Shown: positions 40,545 through 48,933, numbered from the stretch's first letter. The stretch is 64,000 nt of DNA from Sinomonas susongensis (GCF_005877005.1 NZ_SSNH01000010.1:1-64000), one strand, 5' to 3'. The notes: generated by a model not told the origin, from the sequence alone. Program-made: numbers and translations.

Positions 40545-41846
40545 CTAGTCGACGGCTGCCGAGTTTGCCTCGACCGCAGCGCGGATCACGGGTGCGAGGC
40601 GGCGGACGCCTTCGTGGATCTGCTCCGGGGCAACTCCGCTGAAGGCGAGGCGGAGCTTGCTGCTCGGCACGTCCGACGGCGTGAACGCGGCCCCCGGAAT
40701 GAAGACGACGCCGGCGTCGATCGCCTGGTACAGGAGCGGGTAGGTGTCGATGCCCTCGGGGAGGGTGACCCACACGAAGAAGCCGCCGTCCGGCGTCGTC
40801 CACGTCGCCTCGGCCGGGAAGTGCTCCGCGAGCGCCTCGAGCATCGCCTCACAGCGTTCGGCGTAGACGGCCCGGGATTCGGCGAGGTAGCCACGCCAGT
40901 CGAAGTTCCGGAAGAACTCGGTGACGATGAGCTGCGAGAGCGTCGAGGGGCAGAGGACGACGGCCTCTGCAGCCAGGTAGAAGCGGCGGTAGAGGTGCCG
41001 CGGCACGAGGGCCCAGCCGAGCCGCACGCCGGGGGAGAAGATCTTGGAGAACGAGCCGCAGTAGATGACGTCGTCGGGGTTGTCGGCGCGGAGCGGCGTG
41101 AGGGGGTGGCCGTCGAAGCGGAGCATCCCGTAGGGGTTGTCCTCGAGGACGAGGATGTTGTGGTCTCGGCAGATGTCCACGACTCGCTGGCGGCGCTCGG
41201 CCGTGAGGGTGATGCCCGAGGGGTTGTTGAAGCTCGGGATCGTGTAGAGGAGCTTGATCCGCTTTCCCTCGGCCTCGAGCGCCTCGATGCGGCTCTCCAG
41301 GTGCTCCGGGACGAGGCCCTGCTCGTCCATGAAGATCGGCTCGACCTGTACCTGGTACGCCTCGAACGTGTTGAGCGCTCCCACGTACGTCGGGTCCTCG
41401 ACGAGCACGACGTCGCCGGGGTTGCAGAAGACCTTCGCGGCGATGTCCTGGGCCGACTGCGAGCCGGTGGTGACGACGACGTCGTCGGGGGAGGCTCCGA
41501 GGATGCCCTCCTCCGCCATGATCTCGCAGATGAGCTCCCGGAGTTCCTCCGTGCCCTTGCCGCCGCCGTAGTGCAGGGCCGTCATGCCATGCTCGCGGAT
41601 GACGCGCGACGCCGTCTCGGCCACGAGGTCGAGAGGCAGCTTGGACAGGCTGGGCGAGCCGCCGGCAAGGGAGACCAGGCCCGGGCGGATCGAGATGTCG
41701 AAGACGTCGCGGACGGCAGACTGCTTGATGTTGTGGGCGCGTTCGGAGAACAGCGCCTCGTGCCGGTGGCTTGCCTCGGCGCGCTCGAGGGCGGTCTGCG
41801 TTTCGGCGGTCAGTTCCACGGTGGTGTCCTGTGATGTCACCCACAC
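40545..41846 (-). CDS. PLP-dependent aminotransferase (2-aminoadipate transaminase/LysN-like)
   Basis: A 433-residue class I/II aminotransferase. It starts at GTG (41846 or 41840) with no clear ribosome binding site, possibly leaderless. Typical motifs: Y-G-G-G-K-G-T-E-E-L-R (about 92), T-G-S-Q-S-A-Q-D (about 125), S-F-N-N-P-S-G (about 215), L-E-D-N-P-Y-G (about 247) and C-G-S-F-S-K-I-F-S-P-G-V-R-L-G-W with the PLP Lys (about 280). This resembles LysN/ARO8-type enzymes that transaminate 2-aminoadipate, aromatic or branched amino acids. Substrate not fixed by context. Confidence 0.87.
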   Translation of the reverse strand: MWVTSQDTTVELTAETQTALERAEASHRHEALFSERAHNIKQSAVRDVFDISIRPGLVSLAGGSPSLSKLPLDLVAETASRVIREHGMTALHYGGGKGTEELRELICEIMAEEGILGASPDDVVVTTGSQSAQDIAAKVFCNPGDVVLVEDPTYVGALNTFEAYQVQVEPIFMDEQGLVPEHLESRIEALEAEGKRIKLLYTIPSFNNPSGITLTAERRQRVVDICRDHNILVLEDNPYGMLRFDGHPLTPLRADNPDDVIYCGSFSKIFSPGVRLGWALVPRHLYRRFYLAAEAVVLCPSTLSQLIVTEFFRNFDWRGYLAESRAVYAERCEAMLEALAEHFPAEATWTTPDGGFFVWVTLPEGIDTYPLLYQAIDAGVVFIPGAAFTPSDVPSSKLRLAFSGVAPEQIHEGVRRLAPVIRAAVEANSAAVD

Positions 41847-41957
41847 AGGGTATCGCGAGGTTTCCGAATATGCACCCTTTGTTGTTCCAGCTCACTTATC
41901 GAATCTGGGCGGCCGCAGATGCGGTGCAGGTCACAGGAGCGCGCCTACCATTCTGGT

Positions 41958-42419
41958 ATGTCTGCCTACACCGTCACGCGCAGCGCCTTCATCCCCGCCC
42001 CGCCCGACCAGGTCTTCCCGCACGTGAACAGCTTCCGCAGATGGAGCACGTGGTCTCCGTGGGAGGAACTCGACCCACAGATGGAACGTGTGTACACCGG
42101 TCCCGAGGAGGGGCCCGGAGCCCAGTACGCGTGGATGGGCAATCGGAGGGCGGGCTCCGGCCGGATGGAGATCGTGGAATCCGTCGAACCGAGGAGCATC
42201 CGCATCCGGCTCGAGTTCCTCAAGCCGTTCAAGTCGCTGAGCCCCACGGGCTTCACGTTCGAAGCGCAGTCAGGCGGTACCCGCGTGACCTGGTCGCTCG
42301 CGGGGGAGATTCGGGGCGCGGCGAAGCTCTTCGCCCCGTTCATCAACATGGACAAGATGGTCGGCAAGGACTTCGAAAAGGGCCTGGCGCGCCTCTCGCA
42401 GGTCGCAGCGCCGCGCTAG
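41958..42419 (+). CDS. SRPBCC-fold (polyketide cyclase-like) protein
   Basis: A 153-residue START/Bet v1-type protein: F-I-P-A-P-P-D-Q-V-F-P-H-V-N-S-F-R-R-W-S-T-W-S-P-W at the N-terminus and a C-terminal helix M-V-G-K-D-F-E-K-G-L-A-R-L. This is the common actinobacterial 'SRPBCC family' type, which binds hydrophobic ligands. Function unknown. The ATG at 41958 has only a weak site. It converges with the small acidic gene 6 bases away. Confidence 0.8.
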   Translation: MSAYTVTRSAFIPAPPDQVFPHVNSFRRWSTWSPWEELDPQMERVYTGPEEGPGAQYAWMGNRRAGSGRMEIVESVEPRSIRIRLEFLKPFKSLSPTGFTFEAQSGGTRVTWSLAGEIRGAAKLFAPFINMDKMVGKDFEKGLARLSQVAAPR

Positions 42420-42425
42420 GACGCC

Positions 42426-42596
42426 CTAGTCGTCGTCGGCGCCCTCTGCCGGGTCCTCCGAATGCGCGCGGATCTCCGTGGCGTCCAGTTCGTCGTCGCC
42501 CTCGGCCGGAGCCTCCGTGTGGATGCGGTCTTCGTCGCCGTCGGTGCGTGGCATCTCAGCGTCGCCTCGATTCTGTCTCTGTCCTTGATCCCCCAT
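42426..42596 (-). CDS. Small acidic hypothetical protein
   Basis: A 56-residue Asp/Glu-rich peptide beginning M-G-D-Q-G-Q-R-Q-N-R and ending E-G-A-D-D-D. It has no hydrophobic segment and is probably disordered. No ribosome binding site is seen, though a TACGCT box just upstream would allow leaderless translation. Acidic codon use in this frame looks better than in the other frames. Function unknown; too short for most gene callers. Confidence 0.45.
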   Translation of the reverse strand: MGDQGQRQNRGDAEMPRTDGDEDRIHTEAPAEGDDELDATEIRAHSEDPAEGADDD

Positions 42597-42707
42597 CCAG
42601 CGTAGGCGCGTCCGTCACCGGGAGCCATGGCAGGAAGAGGCGCAGACCGTATAGAAGAACCGCCGCCGGCCCCAAAGGGGACCGACGGCGGCCTGTGCTT
42701 CAGAGGC

Positions 42708-42890
42708 TCAGTAGTCCTTGCCCTTGAAGGAATCCTTCACGTGCTCGCCAGCCTGCTTGAGGCCCGCCTTGGCCTGGTCGCCGTGGCCCTCGGCCTCGAG
42801 GCTTTCGTTGCCCGTCACCTTGCCGGTAGCTTCCTTGGCCTTGCCCTTGAGCTCCTCGGCCTTGTTCTCGATCTTGTCGTCGGCACCCAT
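42708..42890 (-). CDS. CsbD-family stress protein
   Basis: A 60-residue, highly charged helical protein: M-G-A-D-D-K-I-E-N-K-A-E-E-L-K-G-K-A-K-E, then T-G-K-V-T-G-N-E-S-L-E-A-E-G. This is the CsbD signature; in Bacillus, csbD belongs to the sigma-B general stress regulon. A strong AGGAG site precedes the ATG. The upstream region contains a GTTT-15-GGGGAA sigma-B/F-like promoter, and a SigB/SigF-type gene is divergent next to it. Confidence 0.9.
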   Translation of the reverse strand: MGADDKIENKAEELKGKAKEATGKVTGNESLEAEGHGDQAKAGLKQAGEHVKDSFKGKDY

Positions 42891-42929
42891 TGCTGCTCCT
42901 TCCGTCGAGACTTGTCGGTCTGAACACCG

Positions 42930-42954
42930 TTCCCCCCTGGGCGCCGCTTCAAAC
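42930..42954 (-). promoter_or_regulatory. Candidate SigB/SigF-type promoter of csbD
   Basis: Minus-strand GTTT (42954-42951), 15-base spacer, GGGGAA (42935-42930), about 40 bases before the csbD ATG. Alternative-sigma promoters of this group follow GTTT...GGGTAA/T. One base differs at the -10. Confidence 0.45.
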
Positions 42955-42978
42955 ATGGCCTCGGAAGCGCTTCCGACT

Positions 42979-43007
42979 TTGATTGGACATGTCGGTCTGC
43001 CTACTCT
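42979..43007 (+). promoter_or_regulatory. Candidate vegetative promoter of the sigma factor gene
   Basis: TTGATT (42979-42984), 17-base spacer, TACTCT (43002-43007), 47 bases before the ATG at 43055. Preceded by a 12-bp palindrome GGAAGCGCTTCC (42963-42974), which may be an operator. Confidence 0.45.
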
Positions 43008-43054
43008 GAGCGGAGTCGAGCAGCGGCACCCCTCCTTCCTACGGAGAAGCCGCT

Positions 43055-43831
43055 ATGCCCTCAGCCCGAGCCGGGGACGGCCCGGGGCCCGAATGTGCGC
43101 CCGATCTGACACATGCCGACCGAGCCGAGCTCGTCCTCCGGCACATCGGCCTCGCCGATTCCCTTGCGCGTCGCCATGCTGTCCGGGGCCACGACCTCGC
43201 GGACCTCGTCCAAGTCGCCCGGCTCGGTCTCCTCAGCGCTGCCGCCCGCTACGACGCCGGCGAGGGGGAGTTCGTGAGCTTCGCCGTGCCGACGATCCTC
43301 GGCGAGATCCGGCACTATGTCCGGGACTATTCGTGGGTGGTCCGGCCGCCGCGGGGCATCCAGGAACTCCGCCTGCGCGTCAATTCGGCGCGCGTGGACC
43401 TCGAGCAGTCGCTGGGCCGTGAGCCGAGCATGGCTGAGCTCGCCGAAGAGCTCGGCCTCACCCTTGCGGAAGTCGCCGAGGGCATCGTTGCGGACGCTGC
43501 GCTCGTGCCCCACCCCCTCGTGGGCGGTGATGAGGACGAGGCCGGTCCCGAGCTCGGCGCCCTCGACCCCGGGTTCCGCGAAGCGGAGCTCCGCGTCATG
43601 ATCGAGAACCTCCTCCGGGACGTCTCGACCCTCGAACGGCAGCTGCTCCACCTGCGCTTCGTGCGCGAGATGAGCCAGAAGGAGATCGCCGGGGAGCTCG
43701 GCGTGAGCCAGATGCAGGTCTCGCGTCTGCTCCGCAAGCTCCTGCAGCGCCTCCGCGAACGCCTCGACGAGGAGCCTCGCCTTGACGGCGAGCCTTGGGG
43801 GGTCCAGCCCGAGGAGCAAGGCCGCAGCTGA
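43055..43831 (+). CDS. SigB/SigF/SigG-family RNA polymerase sigma factor
   Basis: A 258-residue sigma-70 group 3 protein. Region 2 contains D-L-A-D-L-V-Q-V-A-R-L-G-L-L-S-A-A-A-R-Y-D and F-V-S-F-A-V-P-T-I-L-G-E-I-R-H-Y-V-R-D-Y-S-W-V-V-R-P-P-R, the classical SigB/F motif. Region 3 is E-P-S-M-A-E-L-A-E-E-L-G. Region 4 has M-S-Q-K-E-I-A-G-E-L-G-V-S-Q-M-Q-V-S-R-L-L. Its activity would normally be held by an anti-sigma kinase, but none is adjacent; the STAS protein at 38779 is a conceivable part of the switch. csbD, divergent, is a probable target. Confidence 0.92.
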   Translation: MPSARAGDGPGPECAPDLTHADRAELVLRHIGLADSLARRHAVRGHDLADLVQVARLGLLSAAARYDAGEGEFVSFAVPTILGEIRHYVRDYSWVVRPPRGIQELRLRVNSARVDLEQSLGREPSMAELAEELGLTLAEVAEGIVADAALVPHPLVGGDEDEAGPELGALDPGFREAELRVMIENLLRDVSTLERQLLHLRFVREMSQKEIAGELGVSQMQVSRLLRKLLQRLRERLDEEPRLDGEPWGVQPEEQGRS

Positions 43832-43835
43832 GGAG

Positions 43836-43913
43836 GGCGGCCGGCAAGGTCGGAGGCGGTGAGGTGACGACGTCGTTCGACGCCTCGCCTCGCCGCCTCC
43901 GACGTGGCCGCCC
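43836..43913 (+). terminator. Long hairpin after the sigma gene
   Basis: GTCGGAGGCGG (43849-43859) pairs with its complement (43893-43903), and the outer GGGCGGCC block near 43836 pairs with GGCCGCCC near 43907. Loop about 33 bases. Lies directly after the sigma factor stop. Confidence 0.6.
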
Positions 43914-43926
43914 CAGGGGCGCTGAG

Positions 43927-43958
43927 CCCAGCCGGCTCTGCCTGCAGGGCCGGCTGGG
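43927..43958 (-). terminator. Hairpin after alanine dehydrogenase
   Basis: Perfect 10-bp arms CCCAGCCGGC (43927-43936) and GCCGGCTGGG (43949-43958), 12-base loop, 9 bases past the leftward ald stop. Confidence 0.65.
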
Positions 43959-43966
43959 CCTGCAGA

Positions 43967-45097
43967 TCAGGCGGAGACGAGCCCGTGCCAGTCCTCGGCG
44001 AGCGGAAGGCCGTGCGCCTCGGAGACCGAGCGGTTGGTCACGTAGCCGCCCGCGACGTTCAGGCCCGCGGCGAGCGCCGCGTTCTTCTCGAGCGCCGCCT
44101 CGACGCCGAGGTCTGCGAGGAGGGCCGCGTAGCGCAGCGTGACGTTGGTGAGCGCGTACGTCGACGTGTTCGGGACGGCGCCAGGCATGTTCGCGACGCA
44201 GTAGAAGGTCGAGTGGTGGACCGTGAACGTCGGGTCCTGGTGGGTGGTCGGGTGGGAGTCCTCGAAGCAGCCGCCCTGGTCGATCGCGATGTCGACGAGC
44301 ACTGAGCCGGGCTTCATGCGCGAGACGAGCTCGTTGGAGACGAGCTTCGGCGCCTTGGCCCCGGGGATGAGCACCGAGCCGATCACGAGGTCCGCCTCGA
44401 CGAGCGACCTCTCGATCTCGTACTTGTTCGACGCGAGGGTCTTGATCCGGCCGGCGTAGAGCGCGTCGATGTCCTGGAGCCGCGCGATGTTGATGTCGAG
44501 GATCGTCACGTCCGCGCCCAGTCCCATCGCGACGACGGCTGCGTTCGTCCCTGCGACGCCCGCCCCGAGCACGACGACCTTCGCCGGGCGCACGCCCGGT
44601 ACGCCGCCGAGGAGGATTCCTTTGCCCCCGTTGGGGGTCAGCATCGATTGTGCGCCGACCTGGACCGACAGCCGCCCGGCGACCTCGGACATGGGGGCGA
44701 GGAGCGGCAGCGAACGGCCTTCCTGCACGGTCTCGTACGCGAGGGCGGTGACGCCCGCATCGATGAGCGCACGCGTGAGCGCGGGCTCGGCCGCGAGGTG
44801 GAGGTAGGTGAAGAGGATCAGGCCCTGCCGGAAGAAGCCGTACTCGGAGGCAACGGGCTCCTTGACCTTCATGACCATGTTGGAGCGCGCCCAGACTTCG
44901 GCTGCGTCGGCGACGATCTCTGCGCCGGCTACGCGGTATTCGTCGTCGGCGATGCCCGAGCCGAGTCCCGCACCGCCCTCGACGAGGACGGTATGTCCGC
45001 GCGACACGAACTCGTGCACTCCAGCAGCCGTGATGGCTACCCGGAACTCGTTGTTCTTGATCTCCTTGGGGACTCCGATGATCACTTTCGTCTCCAT
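43967..45097 (-). CDS. ald: Alanine dehydrogenase
   Basis: A 376-residue NAD enzyme that interconverts L-alanine and pyruvate plus ammonia. N-terminal G-V-P-K-E-I-K-N-N-E-F-R-V (about 8-20) carries the pyruvate-binding Arg. K-V-K-E-P (about 75) and Y-L-H-L-A (catalytic His, about 95) are typical. The NAD fold has V-L-G-A-G-V-A-G-T-N-A-A (about 175) and D-I-A-I-D-Q-G-G-C is conserved. Length is normal. The start at 45097 is preferred over in-frame codons further upstream. A PucR-type regulator is divergent, and a CycA-like permease lies 2 kb on. Confidence 0.95.
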   Translation of the reverse strand: METKVIIGVPKEIKNNEFRVAITAAGVHEFVSRGHTVLVEGGAGLGSGIADDEYRVAGAEIVADAAEVWARSNMVMKVKEPVASEYGFFRQGLILFTYLHLAAEPALTRALIDAGVTALAYETVQEGRSLPLLAPMSEVAGRLSVQVGAQSMLTPNGGKGILLGGVPGVRPAKVVVLGAGVAGTNAAVVAMGLGADVTILDINIARLQDIDALYAGRIKTLASNKYEIERSLVEADLVIGSVLIPGAKAPKLVSNELVSRMKPGSVLVDIAIDQGGCFEDSHPTTHQDPTFTVHHSTFYCVANMPGAVPNTSTYALTNVTLRYAALLADLGVEAALEKNAALAAGLNVAGGYVTNRSVSEAHGLPLAEDWHGLVSA

Positions 45098-45295
45098 AGT
45101 CCAGGGCCTTGCCGGCCGTCTGAGAGGTTCTTCCGCGGTGGTTCCAGCGTAGGCACGGTGTGAGATGAACGACACTGTCAGGCGACTCGGAGGGAAGGCG
45201 GCTTCCGCGGAATCACGCCGATCCCGCCGCCAGTGGTCCGACACCTGTTGAATGTTGCAGCGGCAATTGTCGCCTCATGTGGGTCTCTTCCCCCT

Positions 45296-46504
45296 ATGCT
45301 GGAAGGCATGCGTGAAGGCGTCGAGGAACTGGTGGAGAAGGCTGCCCGCAGGCTCGGGAGGGGCCTTTCGGTCGAGGACCTCGACGGGCTGCTCGTGGCC
45401 TACTCCTCGAACCAGGCCCACGCCGATCCGGTGCGCGTGAACTTCCTCCTGAGCAAGCGCGTCCCCGCAGATGTCAGCGCATGGCAGCTCTCGCACGGCA
45501 TTGCGACGGCGGTGCGCCCCGTCGCGGTGCCGCCGAACCCAGGCCTCGGCATGTACGGCCGCGTGTGCGTGCCGCTCCTGGTCCGGGGATTCCGGGTCGG
45601 CTACCTGTGGGTGCAGCAGGAGCCAGAGGAGGAGAGCGCTACGACGATCCTTGCCGCGCTGCCGAGCGTCCGCCTCGAGATCGAGCTCATCGCGGGGCTC
45701 CTGCTCGACTCGAACACGGCAGCCTCGGCGCATCGTCGCCAGCGCGAGTCGAGGTTCCTCGCCGCGGCCTCCGGTGACAAGTCTGCGCAGGCCGAGATCG
45801 CGGGCTGGCGCGAGGTTCAGGGCCACGCCCCGTGGCAGGTGGTGACCCTGCTCGATCCGGACGGAGTGGATCCCGAGGACCCGCAGGCCGCCGTCGTCGC
45901 CACGAGCACGGCGGCGATGCTCGCTACGGCCGGCATCGACCCGGCCCTCTTCACGGCTGGGACCGAGACCCACGCCGTCGTCCTCTTCGTGCACTCGACC
46001 GGGCGCGCCAACCACGCCGCTGTCCTGACGCACTACGAGCGGGAGCTCGCGAAGCGCTCGGGAAGGCCCGCCGGCCGCGTGCTCGTGGGCATCAGCGAGC
46101 CGTTCGCGAGCCTTCGCGCCCTTCCCGATGCGTATGCGCAGGCGAAGACCGCGGCGCAGGCAGCGGCCGTGGACCCTGCGCTCGGGGAGCTCGTCGACGT
46201 GCGCTCCGTGGGGGTCTACCAGCTCATGGGGTCGCTGGCGTCCGAGCCGTCGAGCGTGTTCGCCGACGTGCTGGTGGAAGAGGACCGCGACGGGGAACTG
46301 CTGCCGGTGCTCGAGCAGCTCTACGACAGCGACGGCGCCGTCCAGCTCGTTGCCGACAGCCTCCACGTACACCGCTCGACCGTGTACCACCGGCTGGCGC
46401 GGGTTCGGAAGCTCCTCGGCGCCGACCCCCTCGGAGGCAGGGTGCGGCAGGAGCTGCACCTCGCCCTCAAGGCCCGGCGCTGGGCCGGGCGGCCTCGGAT
46501 CTAG
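45296..46504 (+). CDS. PucR/CdaR-family regulator, probably of ald
   Basis: A 402-residue regulator. The N-terminal region is a GAF-like/CdaR sensor; the C-terminal PucR HTH_30 motif is L-Y-D-S-D-G-A-V-Q-L-V-A-D-S-L-H-V-H-R-S-T-V-Y-H-R-L-A-R-V (about 342-370). The gene is divergent from ald with 198 bases between starts, matching the arrangement of AdeR and ald in Bacillus, so it likely activates ald in response to alanine. ATG at 45296; another in-frame ATG follows at 45308. Confidence 0.85.
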   Translation: MLEGMREGVEELVEKAARRLGRGLSVEDLDGLLVAYSSNQAHADPVRVNFLLSKRVPADVSAWQLSHGIATAVRPVAVPPNPGLGMYGRVCVPLLVRGFRVGYLWVQQEPEEESATTILAALPSVRLEIELIAGLLLDSNTAASAHRRQRESRFLAAASGDKSAQAEIAGWREVQGHAPWQVVTLLDPDGVDPEDPQAAVVATSTAAMLATAGIDPALFTAGTETHAVVLFVHSTGRANHAAVLTHYERELAKRSGRPAGRVLVGISEPFASLRALPDAYAQAKTAAQAAAVDPALGELVDVRSVGVYQLMGSLASEPSSVFADVLVEEDRDGELLPVLEQLYDSDGAVQLVADSLHVHRSTVYHRLARVRKLLGADPLGGRVRQELHLALKARRWAGRPRI

Positions 46505-46543
46505 CGCTCCGTGCCCCGGCCTGCCGGCTCGCCCTCCCCGGGT

Positions 46544-46930
46544 CTAGGCGCCAGCGTCCTTCTCGGCTGCACCCTTCTGCCCCGCGACCCACCCGAGCAC
46601 GTCCTCCCGCCGGATGCGCCGGTGCGTCCCCCGGTACTCGACGGGCCAGACCCCCAGATCGGTCAGCTTGCGGACGTAGCTGTGGCTGATCCCTGCGAGC
46701 TCCGCGGCCTGGGCGACCGTGAGGACGTCCTCGGCGCTGCTGACCGTCACAGACTCTCCTCGGGCGAGCCGCGCGAGGAGGTCCAGGACAGCGGCCCGTG
46801 CGTCCTCCGGGAGACGGTAGGCGGTGCCGTCGGCGAAGACGGTGACATCATCGGCGTCGAGTGCCCGGCCGAGGGCTGTGGCGTCGTGAGGGTCGAGTGC
46901 CGGCGCGGTGCGCGGGGCGAAGCGGCTCAT
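46544..46930 (-). CDS. Helix-turn-helix (excisionase/antitoxin-like) protein
   Basis: A 128-residue protein. The N-terminal half is acidic, with D-V-T-V-F-A-D-G-T-A-Y-R-L-P-E-D. The C-terminal half carries a MerR/excisionase-type HTH: L-T-V-A-Q-A-A-E-L-A-G-I-S-H-S-Y-V-R-K-L-T-D-L-G-V-W-P-V-E-Y-R-G-T-H-R-R-I-R. This organisation is common in antitoxins of PIN-type toxin pairs, but no toxin gene is adjacent, so it may be an orphan or solitary regulator. ATG at 46930 selected; an upstream in-frame ATG at 46948 is an alternative. Confidence 0.7.
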   Translation of the reverse strand: MSRFAPRTAPALDPHDATALGRALDADDVTVFADGTAYRLPEDARAAVLDLLARLARGESVTVSSAEDVLTVAQAAELAGISHSYVRKLTDLGVWPVEYRGTHRRIRREDVLGWVAGQKGAAEKDAGA

Positions 46931-47038
46931 GTGGTTCAGCGTAGCCAACCCGCTCCCTGACGCAGTGATCTCCGGCGGTGCAATAGCTGTACCAGAGACG
47001 GCCGGGAAGGTGAGTTGGTGTACCCGAGACAGGTGGGG

Positions 47039-48478
47039 CTAGGCGATGCGCGCCTCGTCTGACTCGCGGAGCGCGTCCGCGTGCGCAGCGATCCGTGCCT
47101 GGTGGAGGGGGGAGCGCCGCAGGATGAGCCATGCGACGAGCAGGACAGCGAACCAGATCGGCGTCACGAGGAGCGCGACGAGGGTATCCGGCTGGGTCGT
47201 GAGGGCCCACACGAGGAACAGGAAGAACGCATAGACCACCCAGACCATCGCGGGCCCGCCGGGCATCCGGTAGCTCGAGGCCGAGTGCTGCTCGGGGCGC
47301 CGTTTCCGGAACACCAGGTAGCTCGCGAGGATGATCGACCACACGAACATGAAGCACACGGCGGAAACCGTGGTCACCATGTCGAAGGCCGTGCCGATGT
47401 CCTTCCCCGCGTACAGGAGCACGACGCCGGCGAGCAGCAGCGTGCACGAGAGGAACAGTGCGTTCTGGGGAACCTTGCGGGAGGAGAGGCGCCCGAACAC
47501 CGAGGGTGCGTCGCCTTCCTGGGCGAGGCCGAACACCATGCGCGACGTCGAGTAGATGCCCGAATTCGCACTCGACATGGCGGACGTCAGGACCACGAGG
47601 TTCACGAGGGTCGCGGCGGCCCCGAGGCCCGCAAGGGAGAACATCCCGATGAACGGCGAGTGCCCCGCCTGGAACGCCGTCCAGGGCGTGACCGACATGA
47701 GGATGATGAGCGCCCCGACGTAGAACAGCCCCACGCGGACGGGAATCGCGTTGATGGCCTTGGGCAGGTTCTTCTCGGGGTTCTTCGTCTCGGCGGCGGC
47801 GGTGCCGACGAGCTCGATCCCCACGAAGGCGAAGACGGCGATCTGGAAGCCGGCGACGAAGCCCATGAACTCCTTCGGGAAGAAGCCGCCGTGCTGCCAC
47901 AGGTTCGTGAAGGAGGCCGTTCCAGTGGAGGAGGTGAACCCTGAGAAAACCATCACGAGCCCGGTCACGATGAGGGCGAGGATCGCCACGATCTTGATGA
48001 GCGCGAACCAGAACTCGACCTCTCCGAACGCCTTGACCGTTGGCAGGTTGAGGGCGAGGAGGATGAGGATCGTCGCGATCCCGGGGATCCAGAGGGGGAT
48101 TCCGGGCCACAGGGTGTCCGCATATCCGGCGATCGCGACGACGTCGGCGACGCCCGTCACGACCCAGCAGAACCAGTACGTCCAGCCAGTGAAGAAGCCT
48201 GCCCAGGGGCCGAGCAGGTCGCCGGCGAAGTCGCTGAAGGTCTTGTACGCGAGGTTGCTGAGGAGGAGTTCGCCCATGGCCCGCATGACGAAGAAGAGCA
48301 TGAAGCCGATGATCATGTAGACGAAGATCACCGAGGGGCCAGCCACCGAGATCGTCTTCCCCGAGCCCATGAAGAGCCCTGTGCCGATCGCGCCTCCGAT
48401 GGCGAGGAGCTGGATGTGGCGGTTGGAGAGACCGCGGCTCAGCCCCTCTCCAGCCCTGTCTTCCGTGACGTAACTCAT
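47039..48478 (-). CDS. CycA-like amino acid permease
   Basis: A 479-residue amino acid transporter (AAT family of the APC superfamily). The N-terminal R-H-I-Q-L-L-A-I-G-G-A-I-G-T-G-L-F-M-G-S-G (about 20-40) is the family signature; twelve segments follow, with G-I-E-L-V-G-T-A-A-A-E-T (about 222). The closest functional types are D-alanine/D-serine/glycine (CycA) or GABA permeases. Proximity to ald suggests alanine uptake. The start lies just upstream of a region with an inverted repeat shared with the small divergent gene. Confidence 0.87.
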   Translation of the reverse strand: MSYVTEDRAGEGLSRGLSNRHIQLLAIGGAIGTGLFMGSGKTISVAGPSVIFVYMIIGFMLFFVMRAMGELLLSNLAYKTFSDFAGDLLGPWAGFFTGWTYWFCWVVTGVADVVAIAGYADTLWPGIPLWIPGIATILILLALNLPTVKAFGEVEFWFALIKIVAILALIVTGLVMVFSGFTSSTGTASFTNLWQHGGFFPKEFMGFVAGFQIAVFAFVGIELVGTAAAETKNPEKNLPKAINAIPVRVGLFYVGALIILMSVTPWTAFQAGHSPFIGMFSLAGLGAAATLVNLVVLTSAMSSANSGIYSTSRMVFGLAQEGDAPSVFGRLSSRKVPQNALFLSCTLLLAGVVLLYAGKDIGTAFDMVTTVSAVCFMFVWSIILASYLVFRKRRPEQHSASSYRMPGGPAMVWVVYAFFLFLVWALTTQPDTLVALLVTPIWFAVLLVAWLILRRSPLHQARIAAHADALRESDEARIA

Positions 48479-48609
48479 ACTGCAAAAGCCTCTTCGTGAT
48501 AGCCGAAAATGTGATCCCTATAACAGGATTCAACCTACATTACCGCTACCCATCGAGGTCAAAGGCCGTGCAACCTGCCGAAGGGGATATATCCAGTTGC
48601 ATGAAATAG

Positions 48610-48631
48610 GTCCAGTTACCCTAGACTGGAC
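48610..48631. promoter_or_regulatory. Inverted repeat in the permease/small-gene intergenic region
   Basis: GTCCAGT (48610-48616) and ACTGGAC (48625-48631) with an 8-base centre; a further TCCAGTT lies at 48594-48600. It lies between the divergent CycA-like permease and the small gene at 48671, where it could bind a regulator. Confidence 0.4.
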
Positions 48632-48670
48632 GATCTGAAACACCCCTTTGTATTCGGAAGGAGCGTGCGC

Positions 48671-48889
48671 ATGTCCCCCGATGTGCACAACCACCGCAGC
48701 CTGAGCGTTGTCGTCGACCATGCCCATGAGATCGACGCAGCGCTCGGCGGCGCAATCGAGACGCTTCAGCGGACCGCTGTGGCCAACCCCTGCTGCGGGA
48801 TCCTCGTGACCCGCGAGGCCGCCGGCCAGTACACGGTTGCCCACGACACGAGCGTCCCGTTCGGCGTCACGCAGCAGCGCCTCGCCTGA
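48671..48889 (+). CDS. Small hypothetical protein
   Basis: A 72-residue protein starting M-S-P-D-V-H-N-H-R-S-L-S and containing a C-C-G-I-L-V-T-R pair and V-P-F-G-V-T-Q-Q-R near the end. No membrane segment or known domain. A GGAAGGAG site 8 bases from the ATG and a perfect terminator 44 bases past the stop argue for a real gene. Function unknown. Confidence 0.65.
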   Translation: MSPDVHNHRSLSVVVDHAHEIDAALGGAIETLQRTAVANPCCGILVTREAAGQYTVAHDTSVPFGVTQQRLA

Positions 48890-48933
48890 GGCGCGGCGGG
48901 CGGCCTCCAGCGGCTGCCTCGACCGCAGAGCTT

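Noticed and set aside
39810-41834. A 674-codon open frame continuing from the NUDIX gene
   Set aside because: Beyond about 40480 it is antisense to a clear aminotransferase; it stays open because of high GC and the frameshift.
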